Assembly: GCA_037447605.1 (NCBI GenBank)
Contig: CM074819.1
Span: 2,334,950 to 2,398,949 of the forward strand
DNA length: 64,000 nucleotides
Reading direction: 5' to 3'
Origin: Zygnema circumcarinatum
Taxonomy: Eukaryota > Streptophyta > Zygnematophyceae > Zygnematales > Zygnemataceae
Shown here: positions 21,669 through 34,700 of the stretch, piece after piece
Position numbering within the stretch: the stretch's first letter is position 1
Layout: every line of letters begins with the position of its first letter
Position numbers and translations under genes: made by a program
Notes under the pieces: generated by a model
What the model saw: only the letters and a program-made list of their open reading frames with translations
What the model was told of the DNA's origin: nothing
The model's database searches: none

Positions 21669-24600
21669 AAAGGAATGGCAGGAACTGCAACACCACCAGC
21701 AGCAGTTCGCCAGGAGGCTCACCGGCAGCAGCCTTCACACTTGCCGCAATGCCGACAGCAGCATCGAAGAATTCTGCCACCTTCTCGAAATCCTCCTCAG
21801 TGAAGCCCCGACTTGTCAGCGCAGGAGTGCCTGCCAATCCCCTCATGACCCTTCGTCAGTCTCCCGCATTCGTAATACATCAGTTCATAGCAGCGCACAA
21901 AGTCTCTCACCCACACTTTGTCACTACTTTTAAAGTTATCACTACTTCCTCGAGTCTGACGCACCCATGCGGATGCCCCCCGGCACGAGTGCCGAGACAT
22001 CCCCCGGCACCGTGTTCTTGTTCGCTGCGATGTGCGCCAACTCCAGCACGCGCTCCACCCTCGACCCGTCCAGCCCCTGCCGCCCACTCGCCCGCCCAGC
22101 CACCAGCCACAGCTGAGCCTCGAGCAGCAACAGCAAGGACAGTGAAGACACCTCCAGGCCTTCCAGAAGCAGAATGACTGCTCCTTGACAAGGGCTATCC
22201 GTCGCAGGATGAAGAGGTCTCCAGTTTTGCTCGGAGACTCGACGAGGCTGAATAGCTATGCACGCAAGCATGGCTACACAGGCTTCACAAACTTCTCATG
22301 GATCGTGCGTGAAGGGATCGTGAGTGAGCAATGTTTGAGTCTCGGAGAGCCGGGCCATACCTTAGTTTTAAGATTAACAAGCACTAAGTGATTGCTTGTA
22401 CCCCCGGACACCAAATCGTATCCGCGATCCATTAAGCTCTGCAAGGCGCTTCACTTGTCATTGAGAGTTCAACAGTAAGAGAAAATAAACTAGGAACAAA
22501 CACTCTATCGGTTCGCCTCCCACCCCCACACCAGAATTCACGGAGGGTCAAAATTCGATTTCACCCCTCCTCACCTGTGCAAAACGTGCACAGTTGGCCA
22601 ACACCTGCTGCTGGTACTGCTTGAACTCTGCCGACGCCGCCTGCATCCAAACCCACACTTCTAAAATCTGTGAGGCCTCTGTGCAAAAGCCACACACACA
22701 CGCACACACACACACGAGGATACACATGATGCGCAAGCACGAGCAAACACACCTGAAAGAAAGAGAGAGAGAGCGAGACACGGACACGAACACGCATAGG
22801 GACAGAGACAGGGAGAGGGGGTGGAGAGATTAGAGATAGTGGAGAGGGGAAAGGCGGGGAGGGGAGGGGAGGGGAGAGGAGAGGAGGAGAGAGGGGAGAG
22901 GAGGGGAGAGGGGAGAGGGGAGAGGAGGGGAGAGGAGAAGAGGAGAGAGGGGAGAGGAGGGGAGAGGAGAAGAGGAGAGAGGGGAGAGGAGGGGAGAGGG
23001 GAGCGGGGAGAGGAGGGGACAGGAGAGGAGCGAGGAGCGAGGGGCAAGGGGCAAGGGGCAAGGGGCGAGGGGAGAGTGGCGGGGAAAGCCGCAAGGAATG
23101 GGAGTGGGGAGAGGGGAAAGGGGAGAGGGGAGTGGAGAGAGGAGAGGGAAGAGAGAGACAGAGAGACAGAGAGAGAGGCCTGTCGGGAATGGATGGAGAC
23201 TGCTTGCCTGCTTGAGCGCCACTGCAAGCCCAGCAATAGTGTGGTTGTGAGGGCCCCCCTGGCAGCCTGGGAACACAGCCCAATTGATTTTGTCTTCCAA
23301 ATCGTACAGAATCTGCGCATCCCCACAATCTCACTTCTCTCAGACTCGCTGCATGCATACCAGTCAGCCTGCACGCGCACCACATAGAAGCCTGAAAACT
23401 CGTGTGCAGCCGGAGGAACTGCACTTCCTCTGCAACACTTCGGCTTGTTGAGGCGCGGGCTCAGCCATACCTCCTTGCCCTTCTTGTCGAGGCCCTTCAG
23501 CCCTTTCCGATAGAATATCATGGCGCCTCGAGGCCCTCGCAGCGACTTATGGGTAGTGGTGGTGACCACATCCGCGTATTCGAAGGGGCATGGCACCACC
23601 CCCGCAGCGACGAGACCACTAATATGCGCCATATCCGCAAGAAGAATAGCATTTTGCTTGTCAGCTATCTGCACATTCAAACGGCACCGTTATTCCCAGC
23701 GCTGCTGTCCTCAATCTAGTATGAGGCCTTAGAATCACTTTTTTTGTAATCTCCTGCTCCCTGCAGTTTCACCTAGATCTGAGGAGGAGAGGTGCCTGAA
23801 GGCTCTTGAGATACGGTTGAACTTTGACGACGGAGGCACAAAATCGGAGGCCGGCAGTGGACAGTCGCCCATTCGCTCTATGCTCACCTTCCGCATGCGC
23901 GGGTAGTCGTAGTGCCGCGCGTACGCACTCGCACCTGCCACAATCAGTTTCGGCCGAAATAGCGCCGCCGTTTTTTCCATCTGCAGAACCGTGCCTCCCA
24001 CAGCTGAGTACGTAGTCCAGCTTTCGACAGATTGTCACCGTATGTTCACAATGCTTAAGAAACCCCCAGGGTTCTAAATCCATGTCAAAAAGTTCATAAT
24101 GCCCACATTCTACTACATTCTTCTACTGCCTCCCCATCACCTTCCGAACTCCAAAACCCACGCTCGAGATGCGGCTATACTCTCAAGCTTACTGGTTACC
24201 TCATACCAGAAGCACATACAAATATCCGCACTCGTGCGTGGCAAAGAATGTCAAAGAGAATTCCTATTGAGAGTGCACATATATGCAGGCAAAAACATTC
24301 CCCTTCCATTAAGTACTCAATCCAATGCCCTGTCTACGGTTAATTTATTCACACTAAATTCCCGAGTTGGTCGAGTGTAAACCTGTCCTGAGATCTGTCA
24401 TCTCATATTGCAGTATGCGATTGACATCCTTTACACAGTTAATTTTATTTAAAGAAAGAAAAAACGAACTCCGACGTCCAACTAGTAACAACTTTTGTAA
24501 TGCTTTAGGTCCTTACGGAACAAGATGGCAATGACTTAAAGTTAAATCCTCCATCCATTCGGGCTTAGAACCGGACATCCCTAAATAAGGATCCCGCAAT

Positions 24601-27103
24601 GGGGATGACAAAGAGTCTTGTGTTTGTATTTCATCACAAACCCAAGGTTCGCACATGAAATTCCTCCAAACATGCATGCACTCTGTCTAGCATCTCCTAG
24701 ATTCGAAAAGAAAATCCTATACCAGTAACCCAGCCAGTAAGCCTACACCTCTTAGCCTTTGCCCGGTCGGAACAGCTCATGCATATCACCCTTTCCTATT
24801 CTTTTAGACAGGCCACCAGTAGTGCTTTGGCCCATTCTAATGCTCATTGCCTACTTCCTGCGAAACTATAAAACACGACTGTTTTAGCATGTGAAGCATG
24901 AATCGGATAAACCTCATTGAAAAGAGTTTAAAATGCCTTAACTTCTCCTACAAGCATTCACCCTCATCCACTTTTCCCGCAAACATACTTTCTCATACTC
25001 AACCGAACCGAAAGGCAGATACAGCCCGCGCTTTCCACATCCTCAAAAGCATTAGTGAGTCACCATTCTGCTAAAAAAACGCATGGGGCACACCATGCTC
25101 CGCAGAGGGCAAAGGGGTACCTCATGCTAAAATCGCGCGTTCCCCTACAATAAAGCCCTGAAATCTGAAATTGCATTTGAACCATCCCGACTATCGCTGG
25201 ACCCAGATAGACATTTGCGCCATTCCCTTAAAGACGCTGGTCTGTTTATCGGTGCAGATACCATTGCAACAAAGCTTCTGGCAGAGTAAGGGGAGGCAAG
25301 GTGATCGAGCGCACCATGTCATAGTCGATGAGACCAGTGGTCTCGTCCAGGCGATATGGCATGGTTTCGAAGTAAACTGAGACAGCGGAAATCTTCTTTG
25401 TATCAGTCTGCTCACCCACCCCTTCCCTTGCTCGTCACATGCCACCGACATTGTGTTTTAAAGCTCTGCAATTTTCTGCTTCCCGAAAAGACCCTGCACT
25501 TCAATCGCCAGAAGTATACAGAGCAAGAGAGAGGGAGAGAGCAGGAGAGCGCGTTTGCTAATTGCAAGCAGACTAAAAACAGTCCAGTAGCCAGTTCTTA
25601 ATTCTCTTGGGAAAATATGGGAGCGGTACCTGGTAGCCATGGGAGAGATGGCCTCCATGCGGTAGGTCAAGAGCCATAATACGGTCGTGCGGTTTGAGCA
25701 ACGCTGTGTATACGTGGAAGTTGGCAGGCGACCCTGAGAGAGCTTGCACGTTAACTGCATCCAAAACTCGCAACCCCATGCAAAAAAATCAGAAAGCAGG
25801 TCAAGCACACTCAAATCTCCTATTTCAGCAACCATTCGTAGCACTCTGCTATCCTTTTTCCTGTAGCAGAGCTTGATTGTCGGGAAAGCTTGGAGAAGAA
25901 AAAACCCAAACTAGCTCTGTTTTGAACCGGAAGCAGCACTTTCGACGGACAACAACGGCAATACGACCCCTATTCCTGGGTATACATATATATATCTAGA
26001 GAGGGAGACAGAGAGGAGGGCGGGGAGGGAGTTGCCATTCCCGGACAACAACGGCAATACGACCACTGTTCCTGGGTATACATACCTATATATATATCTA
26101 GAGAGAGAGACAGAGAGACGAGGGCGGGGAGGGAGTAGCCATTCCCAAACATACCTCCCCACTTGGCGGGGTCAAGGCGGAAGGCCTCCAGCGCGCGAGT
26201 TTGGCACAGAGTTTCCGCCTGATCAATGAACCTGCACAGATATCGCGAGGACTGCGTCTCACAAGGATCTTCCTTCGAGGCAGGTCGAACTTTCACCGAA
26301 GCAGGATACTTCAATTTAGAAGCCGGTAAAACCAACTTCGAAAGGTACGTATGCAAGCTGCTCACTGCCTGACTTCTTGAGAACACCAGGAGTGTCCCGA
26401 GGTCGAGGATACTTACTCGTTTCCACCGTAATAACGAGCGCCGGGATAGCCCTCGCTGTACTTGTTGGTCATCACAGACCCGACAGCTTGCATCACTGAA
26501 AGCGATGTGAAATTTTCAGACGGAATGAGCTCCAACCCCTGCAGGTGCCGCCATTGCGCCCCTTCAGAATGCGCGCACGCGCCTCTCTGCCTGCCATAGC
26601 TGCATGACCCGCCTTAAAAGCATTCCAAACTCATGGCGGGAAAGCGCACCTTCCACTGGCGGTTTTTCTCCCACTCGATGATGCTATTGATCTCGGGGTC
26701 CACCTCTGCCAGCGGCGAGTTCAGCAGCTTTGGCCACTGCAAGCGCGCCAACAGCTCCCACAGCCCCCCTCATCCGCAGCCCTTCCAGGGTAAAGGGTTT
26801 CGCGGCCGCACGCAGGGTGGGAGAGAGGGCGCACCGAGACATGCGCCTTGTCCTTGGAGCTCTCAAAGCGCGAGTAGGCCTCATCGTTGGCCAACGCCGA
26901 CTGCAGCAGCACCCAGCCCGTGCGAGAGTTAGAGCCTCAGCGGCCCGCGTCTAGCTGCTGCGCAGCGCAGAATGAAGGTGCGGAAGAGGGCGGGAGGGAG
27001 GGCGTGGTACCCCGTGCCGAACGGCGGGGGCGAGGGCGGGGGCGACGCGCAGCAGCGGCAGCCGCAGCGGAAGCGCTCTGACGCGGCGGGCAAGCAACGC
27101 CAT
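21354..27103 (-). CDS. SHM: Serine hydroxymethyltransferase, mitochondrial type
   Basis: PLP enzyme interconverting serine and glycine with tetrahydrofolate; in green organisms the mitochondrial form serves photorespiration with glycine decarboxylase. Fifteen exons: 27103-27011, 26900-26835, 26736-26650, 26538-26417, 26231-26155, 25754-25630, 25407-25315, 23980-23888, 23668-23471, 23312-23208, 22640-22575, 22438-22361, 22076-21965, 21830-21723, 21502-21354. Phases close to give about 523 residues; plant mitochondrial SHMT is about 517. The first exon encodes an Arg/Leu/Ala-rich, acid-poor leader that fits a mitochondrial presequence. Motifs: [63 protein letters not shown] (PLP lysine near residue 293), [17 protein letters not shown] and a C-terminus in [15 protein letters not shown]. 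Intron 10 has a GC donor (CAG|GCAAGC). Intron 14 contains an assembly gap. Confidence 0.96.
21621..21630. other. Assembly gap inside SHMT intron 14
   Basis: Ten N bases followed by about 28 C and then about 13 A. The poly-C/poly-A run is a likely cause of the break, so intron length here is uncertain. Confidence 0.95.
22685..23180. repeat. CA microsatellite plus GGGGAGAGG purine tract in SHMT intron 10
   Basis: A CACACA run near 22690-22712 is followed by roughly 330 bp of almost pure purine on the plus strand, built from GGGGA, GAGAGG and GGGAGAGGAG units. Open frames of 150-340 codons here are repeat translations joined to real SHMT exons. Confidence 0.9.
24100..25150. other. Long SHMT intron 7, no gene seen
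   Basis: The intron between exons 7 and 8 runs from 25314 to 23981 and is the longest in the gene. It is AT-rich, without a recognisable element or coding frame. Confidence 0.5.
25940..26155. repeat. Two-copy direct duplication in SHMT intron 5
   Basis: A unit beginning GGACAACAACGGCAATACGA is present at about 25946 and again at about 26043, about 97 bp apart. Each copy contains a (TA)n/TCTAGAGAGA segment and ends in GGGCGGGGAGGGAG. The second copy runs up to the start of the exon 5 donor region near 26150. Confidence 0.8.
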
Positions 27104-27579
27104 GGCGGAGACGTAGGGAGGCGGAGGCAGAAGCGGAGATGGAGGCGAGCGGAGGAAGGAATGATGAGGAGGTGCGCGCAGCCTTAGAGGCGAGGCGGCC
27201 TCCCCCTCTCCCCCCCCCTGGCCTCGCGCCGCGCCCAGGGGGCCCGTGCGCACCGCCGTACGGTACCGTATGGCTTATCTTTGTCCGTACATCGCCACCC
27301 GCAGCCAGACCGTCAAATACGGGATTTACGCAGAATCCCGTATTTTATTATTTTCGGGACCATTTTGATTTTCATTTCGGGATTTACGGGACTTTTGTAC
27401 TTATGGTAACTTTTTTGTACCTTTTAGGTACTTCGTTTGTACTTTTTGACGACGTTTTTGTCCTGTAGTAGCATTCGAAGACAGTTTTTCTAGGAAAATG
27501 CTACTGATAACATTAACAACTTAACATAACATTGCTGATATGTCTAACTATGACGCATGACGCATAAGAGTTCGTCTCC
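27104..27579. other. SHMT 5' flank, no gene seen
   Basis: GC-rich next to the start codon, then AT-rich. Words CGGGATTTACG and ATCCCGTATT recur at 27315-27390. The promoter of SHMT should lie here, but no defined element is visible. Confidence 0.4.
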
Positions 27580-27725
27580 CTTTTGGTAGTTTTCCGCTCC
27601 GAGCTTTTTTCTTTTGTGCTCAGGTCCTTCGCGTCCAGTAGTTCCTCGTGGTTCCCCATTATGATTTCGTCCATGTACATGTGATGGCCTCATCGCCATC
27701 GCGAGATCCATGCCACTTCCATTCC
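27580..27725 (-). repeat. Dispersed repeat family, copy 2
   Basis: The reverse complement of this stretch aligns by eye with copy 1 at 15716 onward: GTGGCATGGATCTC, GATGGC...GCCATC, ACATGTACATGGA, GGGGAACCACGAGGAACT, AGGACCT.AGCACAAAAGA. The hairpin loop is longer here (GATGGCGATGAGGCCATC). Together with the copies near 39330 and 51040 it defines a repeat family. Confidence 0.75.
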
Positions 27726-27840
27726 ATTTTTTCTCGACCATCAACATCCGGAGCCATATGTTGCGCAAAATACAAATCGTAACGAAATGAATCCGACAAT
27801 CCATCCATACATCTCACCACAGAAACGCAGGATTCAGCAC

Positions 27841-27860
27841 GTGCGATAGATTTATCGCAC
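27841..27860. repeat. Perfect 8-bp hairpin GTGCGATA/TATCGCAC
   Basis: Stem 27841-27848 pairs with 27853-27860 across a four-base loop. A related GCACGTGCGA word occurs again near 27900. Function unknown. Confidence 0.5.
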
Positions 27861-28727
27861 GCGCCAAATCCTACGGAGACCGTGACCGCAAGGTTTGGCA
27901 CGTGCGAAAAATCTGACGATCTCAAATCACCCACGGATGACCTCGGCCATTTCCGTATCGCAAGGCCTTGCATTATTCTCCACGCGGGGCCGATGAAACA
28001 ATGACGACGGGGCGAGTCCGCGGCGGCAGACCACGAGAGAGCAGTCCCTTCACTCTTCCGACAATGCAAGATTGCACGGATTGGATGGCTGTCCAATCAC
28101 GTCCATCCGCTACGATCCCACCTCTATTATGGACAGCAGGCAACCCTAAAACGCTTCTTTTACTAAAGAAAGTGAACAGCTTAGTTAAATAGCCAAATCC
28201 CATAACTCTCCATGCCTTCAAATAAAGCGCTTATTCGAGCACCCTGAGCCCTCATGGGCTGCCCCATGAACCGCTCCCTGTAACGCATCCGCAGAAATCA
28301 AGTCCTAATGCTTATTTTGAGTCGCTACACTGGAATTGGAACAAGTCCCTTCCAAAACTTCCTAAAAGGTATTCTCCTTAACAGGACACTGTTGCCGTGT
28401 CCTTTCGAGACCGACGAGTCACGCGGTGATCTCACACGGCCCAGCTTCGCCTCCCCCCGCCGGCCCCCTCCCCCCCCTCATCCGTCCATTCCTCTCAACT
28501 AGCAAAAGCAATGGAGGCCCTCTACGTTTATCTCCTATACATACAACGGGCTTTGCGCTCCCCTTACAAAAGGGACCGGAGGCGAATATAGCCTCTCTAT
28601 CAAGCGCCATACCTCGTTCAGGGAAAGTCCAGTGCTGCATCGAGGGTCGAATTACAGAAAGTATACACAAGCGGAGAGCACCGGCGATGCCCTTCGCACA
28701 AAATGGAGCTCGAACCGCGATTACATT
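27861..28727. other. 3' flank of the CW zinc-finger gene, no gene seen
   Basis: No splice-supported exon or recognised motif. A C-rich tract lies near 28450-28480. Confidence 0.4.
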
Positions 28728-31700
28728 TCAGCAGGCAGCATCTCTGCCGAAGGCAACGAGCGCTTTCCGAGCGTAGTGCAGCACGGTCTCCGGAGGGTCC
28801 AGCCCCCCGTTCGCTCCCACCGCCGCCAGGGCCGCCAGAGCCTCGGCGGACCAGCACCCTTCCTTGGCGGCTGCGGCACTTGCCAGAGCAGCCTTGTTCC
28901 ATGCTTCCAAGGCCGAATACATCTCCAGTGCCTGCACCCACAGAGTGTGTGTCAGGGTCTCCCGTCGAATGTGCTGATAAATTCCCAATCAGAAACTGGA
29001 CATGCTCCACATTCTACACCATTTGCCTCTGTCGTTTGTCCTGTCCGTTTTCCAACCGTCTGATATAGCGGAGATTTGAAGAACATTGAATCCAACCCTG
29101 AACAAGTCCTAGACAGGCCTTAATGATCCTCACATCTTTGAGATGCCGGTGATTGGGCCGTGGCGCCTCCCCTTGAACAAGTCGATTGCCAACCAAAGCA
29201 ACAAGTGAAGTACTTGTAGGCTTCACATTTACACTGCTGCCGCACGGTTTTCCGGTCGTCTCTTGCAGAGTAGTTTTTGATAAACTATCCACTATGCCAG
29301 CGCCTCCAGGGACAACTGCTAGTGCAGCTGCCTGAGCAGTGGTCGCATTGTCAACATCAGATGCTGCCGATGATGATGGAGAGTCGCCTGCAGAGCAAAA
29401 CGGCCGCCAACGTTGCTTTAGAACTACACCTTACATCTGAACTGCAACTCATGAAAGACCCCACCGCATCTTTCAAAAACAGGTCGCAAATGTCCATTCA
29501 CCTTGCTGACCAGGTACAGCCGTTTGCTGTTCTCCCCCAGACCTCTGCGCATTGTTTGACCGGGGCACGTCCACAGGGAGCTGCCCATCCGCGGGTGCCG
29601 CAGCCCCCCCAACTTCCCCCCCACCCCCACCACCCCCCGCAGCCGGCTTGCCGGCAGCAGGCCCCTGCCCCTGCCCCGGGCCCGGGCCCGGGCCCGGCGC
29701 AGAGGCGAGGAGGGTGGCGAGGCAGAGCATCTCCTTGCGGGGCGAGCGGTGCGCCACGAGCGCGCGCGTGCGGGCGACGGCGGCACACTTCCAGGCCACG
29801 GCCGCAGCACCGGCCAGTTTCCGCCGCTCGTATTCCTTCGCACAGAATCTGAGAACCCCCCAAATCCCGATCGCCAAACCCGCCAAGTAGATCAGCAAAC
29901 TAGAAATCTAGAATTTATCAAGCAGTGCAATGTTCATCTCATTGCATGAAACCGTCATGCTGTAGGAGCAAACGAGCTGCGGAGAACCTTCACCTTAAGG
30001 TGCTCCGCTTGTATCCACCACTTGAGATAGTACCATCACTGTCGGTGTAAGAAGCACTTGTGCGTTTAACTGACTGAAGGACCTATGCAGCCGGGCACTG
30101 ATTAACTTACTCAAACAGGCTGAGGACGTCCCAGGAAGCCGCCTCCATAAACTTTAGCGCAGCACGCATGTATCCATCGGGTTTTTGAGAAAGCTCCATC
30201 TGCAGAGACCCAAACCTTTCGTGAGAATGATTTTGTCGGTGATTCTGATGTTAGAGGACCCGCGATCCCTGAACGAGATCAACAGACTGACAGCTCCGTT
30301 TTCCAGAATTGGACCTCCGCTTCACGTGCAACTTGAGGAAATCACAAACTAGGAACTATGCTATCCGGAGCGTGGAGCCTTAGGTTTGGATTGTTCTTAT
30401 CAGCTGCTGATGAAACCCCCCAGCGGTGTGGTTCACCTGATCAGCGGCGCGCTTCAACATTCTGGCCTGCGCTGCAGCATCACTTTGCCGCTCGCCCTGC
30501 TGACTTCCTTGCAAAGCGGGCGTTGTTGCCGACGCTTGGGCAGACGGCACTCGTGATGGACCCGGCCCAGCATTATCCTCAGCTGCAGGTGCAGCTGCTG
30601 AAGGTATCCCCACATCCCGAACAGATGCATGCGGCACAACTGCACTGCTTGCGACTGTCACTTGCTGAGCAGAAGAGCTCTGATCCACTTCGGTCGGGGC
30701 TCCACCATCAGTCATTCGCCTGCTCTTGCTACTTGGGCCAGCTTGAACTTCGTCAGGTAGGGGCTGTGCAGGTGGACTATTTTCTTCCCTATGTGGAGCT
30801 TCAGAAGGACCGAGAATAGTTTGTGCTACATGTGGGAATTGCTCCCTAGAAGCAGGATCCTGCGATAACCCTGTTCGACCTCCAGGCTCCTCCTTTCGAG
30901 ATGACCCACTTGGCAAGCTGTCACGTCCTCCACCAGTGGCACCCACTCGGTCATCCTTGGAACTCCGCTCTCGCAAGTAGCGATCGTCAAACCGGTCCCG
31001 AGCTCTATCTCGATCTCGTTCCGCAGGACGGCCATTCTCCCAGTCACTTCTGCCGTTATAATAACCATCTCTACTTCGACCATCTTTTCTCTCATACCTG
31101 CCATCACGTCCATCTCGCTCCCATTCTCTGTCACGAGGCCAAGCACTGCGATCATGGAAACCGCGTTCGTATTGTTCTCCTTCTCGATGATACGAGCTGC
31201 GACTGTCCCGCTCAGCGGCGCCGGGTCCGTGGTGCTCGTAGTCGCGAGCGCTACGCGCACGCTCATACCCGCGGTCCTCGTACCGGCGCTGCCCTCCCGG
31301 CGCCTCCCTGGAGCCTGCCCGCGAATAGCGGTCCTCCCGGGGTCGCGGCACAGCCCCCTCCGCCCCCCCGGCAGCCGCGTGGGGCCGAAATGCTCCGCCG
31401 GCTCCATCTCGAGGACGAAGAAGAGGGTCGGCTCGAACGGGCTCTTCCCACGCGCGACCTGAATGCTTGCCGAAACTGGAGGGACGATCCCTCGCGTCCT
31501 TCCTCTCTCGCAAGGTCTCTGGAGAATGGGGATGGCGCGACGTGTCCTTCGGTGACTGGCTGCGCCTATCTGCCCTGCTTCGGCTACCTTCTGCTGCCTG
31601 GCCTGCTCGAGACCGCTTGCTGCCTTGACCCAAGTTGTTCGTCACGTGAGCCGAGCGAGAGGGAGAAGTGGATACAGTGGACTCCGCAGGCGTGCCTCGA

Positions 31701-34700
31701 CGCCTTGAGCTGCGCGTGCCAGAGGTGTCCGATTCAGATGGAGATGAACTAAGCTCGGAACTGTCTGATGATGTTGAAACAGAAGCGCTGCGTTTAGACT
31801 GCCTCGCTTTCTGAGAGTCTCCATTGTCAGCCTGCTGCTGTCTTGTTGCAACATTCACTTCCGATCTTGCTTCCACACAGGTTGCGTTGCCATCTGCCTT
31901 CCCAGCATTGTCAGCTGCATCCTTTTGGGCCACTCCATCGAGGACACGGCTGTCAAGAGGTTCAGTTTCGGCAGGTGACAGCCTGCCACTTTCAGGTGGT
32001 TGCACACGTCCAGGTTGTAAGGGACTTCTTTTTCCATAGCCCTCACCTTGGACCATTAAAGAGCCATTCCCGAGAGAAGCCTTTTTCTTTTCTTCTTCGG
32101 AAGGGCCGTTCCGTCTTCGACTAGCAAGGATTTCATCTGGTGATAAACTCTGCGTTTTTTTATCATTAACAGTCGCCGGCTCTAAGCTTGGCGGCCCATC
32201 CCATCGCCCATCAGCGACGGACAATAGAAGGCCTTCTGATGGACTGGAACTACGTCGTCTCTTACGGAGAGGATCATCATCCCCCATTCCCGTTTGACAA
32301 TGCAGCTGACCTACGGAGCTGTCTGCAGCAGTTTCCTTCTCAACATTAGCTGCATTTCTCTCCCGTTTCAGCGCTGCACGTTTCAGGCTGTTCGCTGATG
32401 CAGTCCTAGCACCTGCCTTCTCAGCAAACGCACTGACCTTTTGCCGATTGTTTTCTTGGATGTCATCCCCTGCACAAGGCACCTCCAGATGGGCAGAGCC
32501 ACCCGACAAGCCACCCGACTCCTTAGCCCATGACAGGCTCCTCTCTTCACTCCTTCCCCTTTCAGGAATTGTGCTTCCTGCTATCACGCGTTTGCCAGCT
32601 TCAGCTCCAGATATGAGCTTTGCACTTGCACTTCCGTTTTTGGTCGAAATTCCCTTTGCAGAATCTTCATTTTTCAACCATTCTTCTGCACAACCAAGCA
32701 AATACACTCCCTGACAGGCTGCCAACTTTGGACAAAATGTTACACAATCATGGCGAAGAAGCTCGATTCTAGATTGACAGACACTCACTCTTTGATAGTG
32801 AACCACATTGTTAACACTAATCGATGGGAATCAAAAGCCTTAAGTGCGACAGCTAGTCCTCGGCATGACAAGCTAGTAAACAAGAAGCTTTAGAAGCAAA
32901 ACACACAAAAGAAGATGCATAGTCAAAGCTAGTAGGACACCTTTGCTGTCAGTGTCGCATTGATCCTTATCAAGTTGACGCTTCGAAGGAGTGACAGCCG
33001 AAATAATGTGACCACTCTTCATTTTGGGCGAAGAGGAGACTGCTGCAGCAGGTGCCGACTTCAACTTGCTTTTCTCTTTGACCACCCCTGACTTCTGTTT
33101 CAGAGTGGCAGACGGGAGAACAACAGCGCCACCTTCAAGCTTTGAGGGAGCCTTTGACGCAGCCCCATTGAATGGCAACTTTCGACTGCCACCTTTCGCC
33201 AGCTTCCGCTTCTTGGATGCATCCGAGACAGAGACCGAGACCGAGACCGAGACCGAGAGGGGGGCTGCGGCCGCGCTGCTGTCCGCAGGAGGAGGAGGAG
33301 GAGGAGGAGGAGGAAGAGGAAGAGTCGCGGCGGCCTCCGCGAGGGGCACTGGGGGGGGCCACGCGCGCCCCGTGAGGAGGTAAATGGCTTCCGTTGTGCG
33401 CTCCTGCGCCACATTGCAATCTGCGAGCTCCGGCCTGCACAAGAGGCAAGGGAAGGCAAGGCACCGTAAGAGTTGTGGAAACCTTGTAACTCTCATCTTC
33501 CCCTCAGCTGGAAGGTCTTGCCAAAGCCCCTAGATGTCAGAGGACGGACACTCTACCAAGACCGATCCACCGAAAACAAAAGAAAAACCAAAAAAAAAAG
33601 GGCAGTAGCTACAGTAAATGCAGGCAGAAAGGGAATGAATTCCTCAGGAAAAGAAAGGGACAAGCGCCACGCTTTGCAGTCTACAGCAAAAATTGTAAGT
33701 GTTGTCTTTATGACACGCAGACTCCACTAGATTCCTTCGGGAAAGTTCAATGAGGCAGCTCACGTCCAATCATTCATGTAGCAGTTCCATTCATCTGGAA
33801 GTGAGTCAATCTGGATGTATGGCGGAAGGAGACGCCACAAATTGCACTTGTCGCAACACACCCACTCATCCTTTTCTGCCTCGAATGGAACACTGCCTTC
33901 TGGCGGAGCTGGAATAGTGGAAATAGGGGCTGCGACTTCCAGGGCTTCTCCCAACTTCTGGAGTTCACTCTCCTCACCGAGCTCAATCGGCTTTTTAATA
34001 ATCACGACATCCCCCAAAAGGGTATCTGAAGCGGTTTTCTTTTCCTGCACGGAACTCTTCGCCGACGATTTATCCTGCATTTCTTCACGACCTTCTTTGC
34101 GTTTTGCAGCCCCTTTCAAACTCCCTGTCCTGCTAAGCTTTACACTCTTCTCCATATTCACTCCTGAAGTGCGATCTTTGAACTTCGACTGTGAATCATG
34201 CTTGCCTCTCCCGCCGCTTGTATCTGTGCCCCCTTTTCCCCTTCCCGTTCCTGAGGCAGCCTGCAGCTCCGCCCCACCTTCTGCTGTCCCATCACGCAAT
34301 CCTCCACCAACTGGTTTGTCTTCTTCACTCAAGCCGATCCTTCTCTCCCCGTTCATCATCTTTAATCTCTTACCTTCCTCTGGTGCATCCATCTTCTCGG
34401 CTTCTCGCTTGCCTGTTTTGGATGGCTTCTTGCTCGAAATTTCATTAACCAAACAAGGCACAGACTCCCCATCTTTGCGCTTCTCACCCTCTTGTTTCAA
34501 CTTCAGAGCTGCCATTGCAGCTTTACCGTTTTCCATCCCTTCCATGGGCGCACATGGAGGAGTAATCTGGCCAGAAACAGCAGCTTCTGACTCCCCTAAA
34601 CGAGTCGCCTTAACGGATGCAGACTTCTTCTGCCGGCCCACGCCCCCTTCACCAACCTTCTTTTCAGAATGTCCACCAGTGTTCCGGTCGAAGTCTTCTT

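Noticed and set aside
22561-23680. 287- and 339-codon open frames on the minus strand
   Set aside because: They join true SHMT exons to translations of the intronic purine-rich tract; splice sites separate them.
27980-28025. Hammerhead ribozyme core
   Set aside because: GATGA and GAAAC words occur near each other but the conserved CTGATGA...GAAA spacing and flanking stems are absent.
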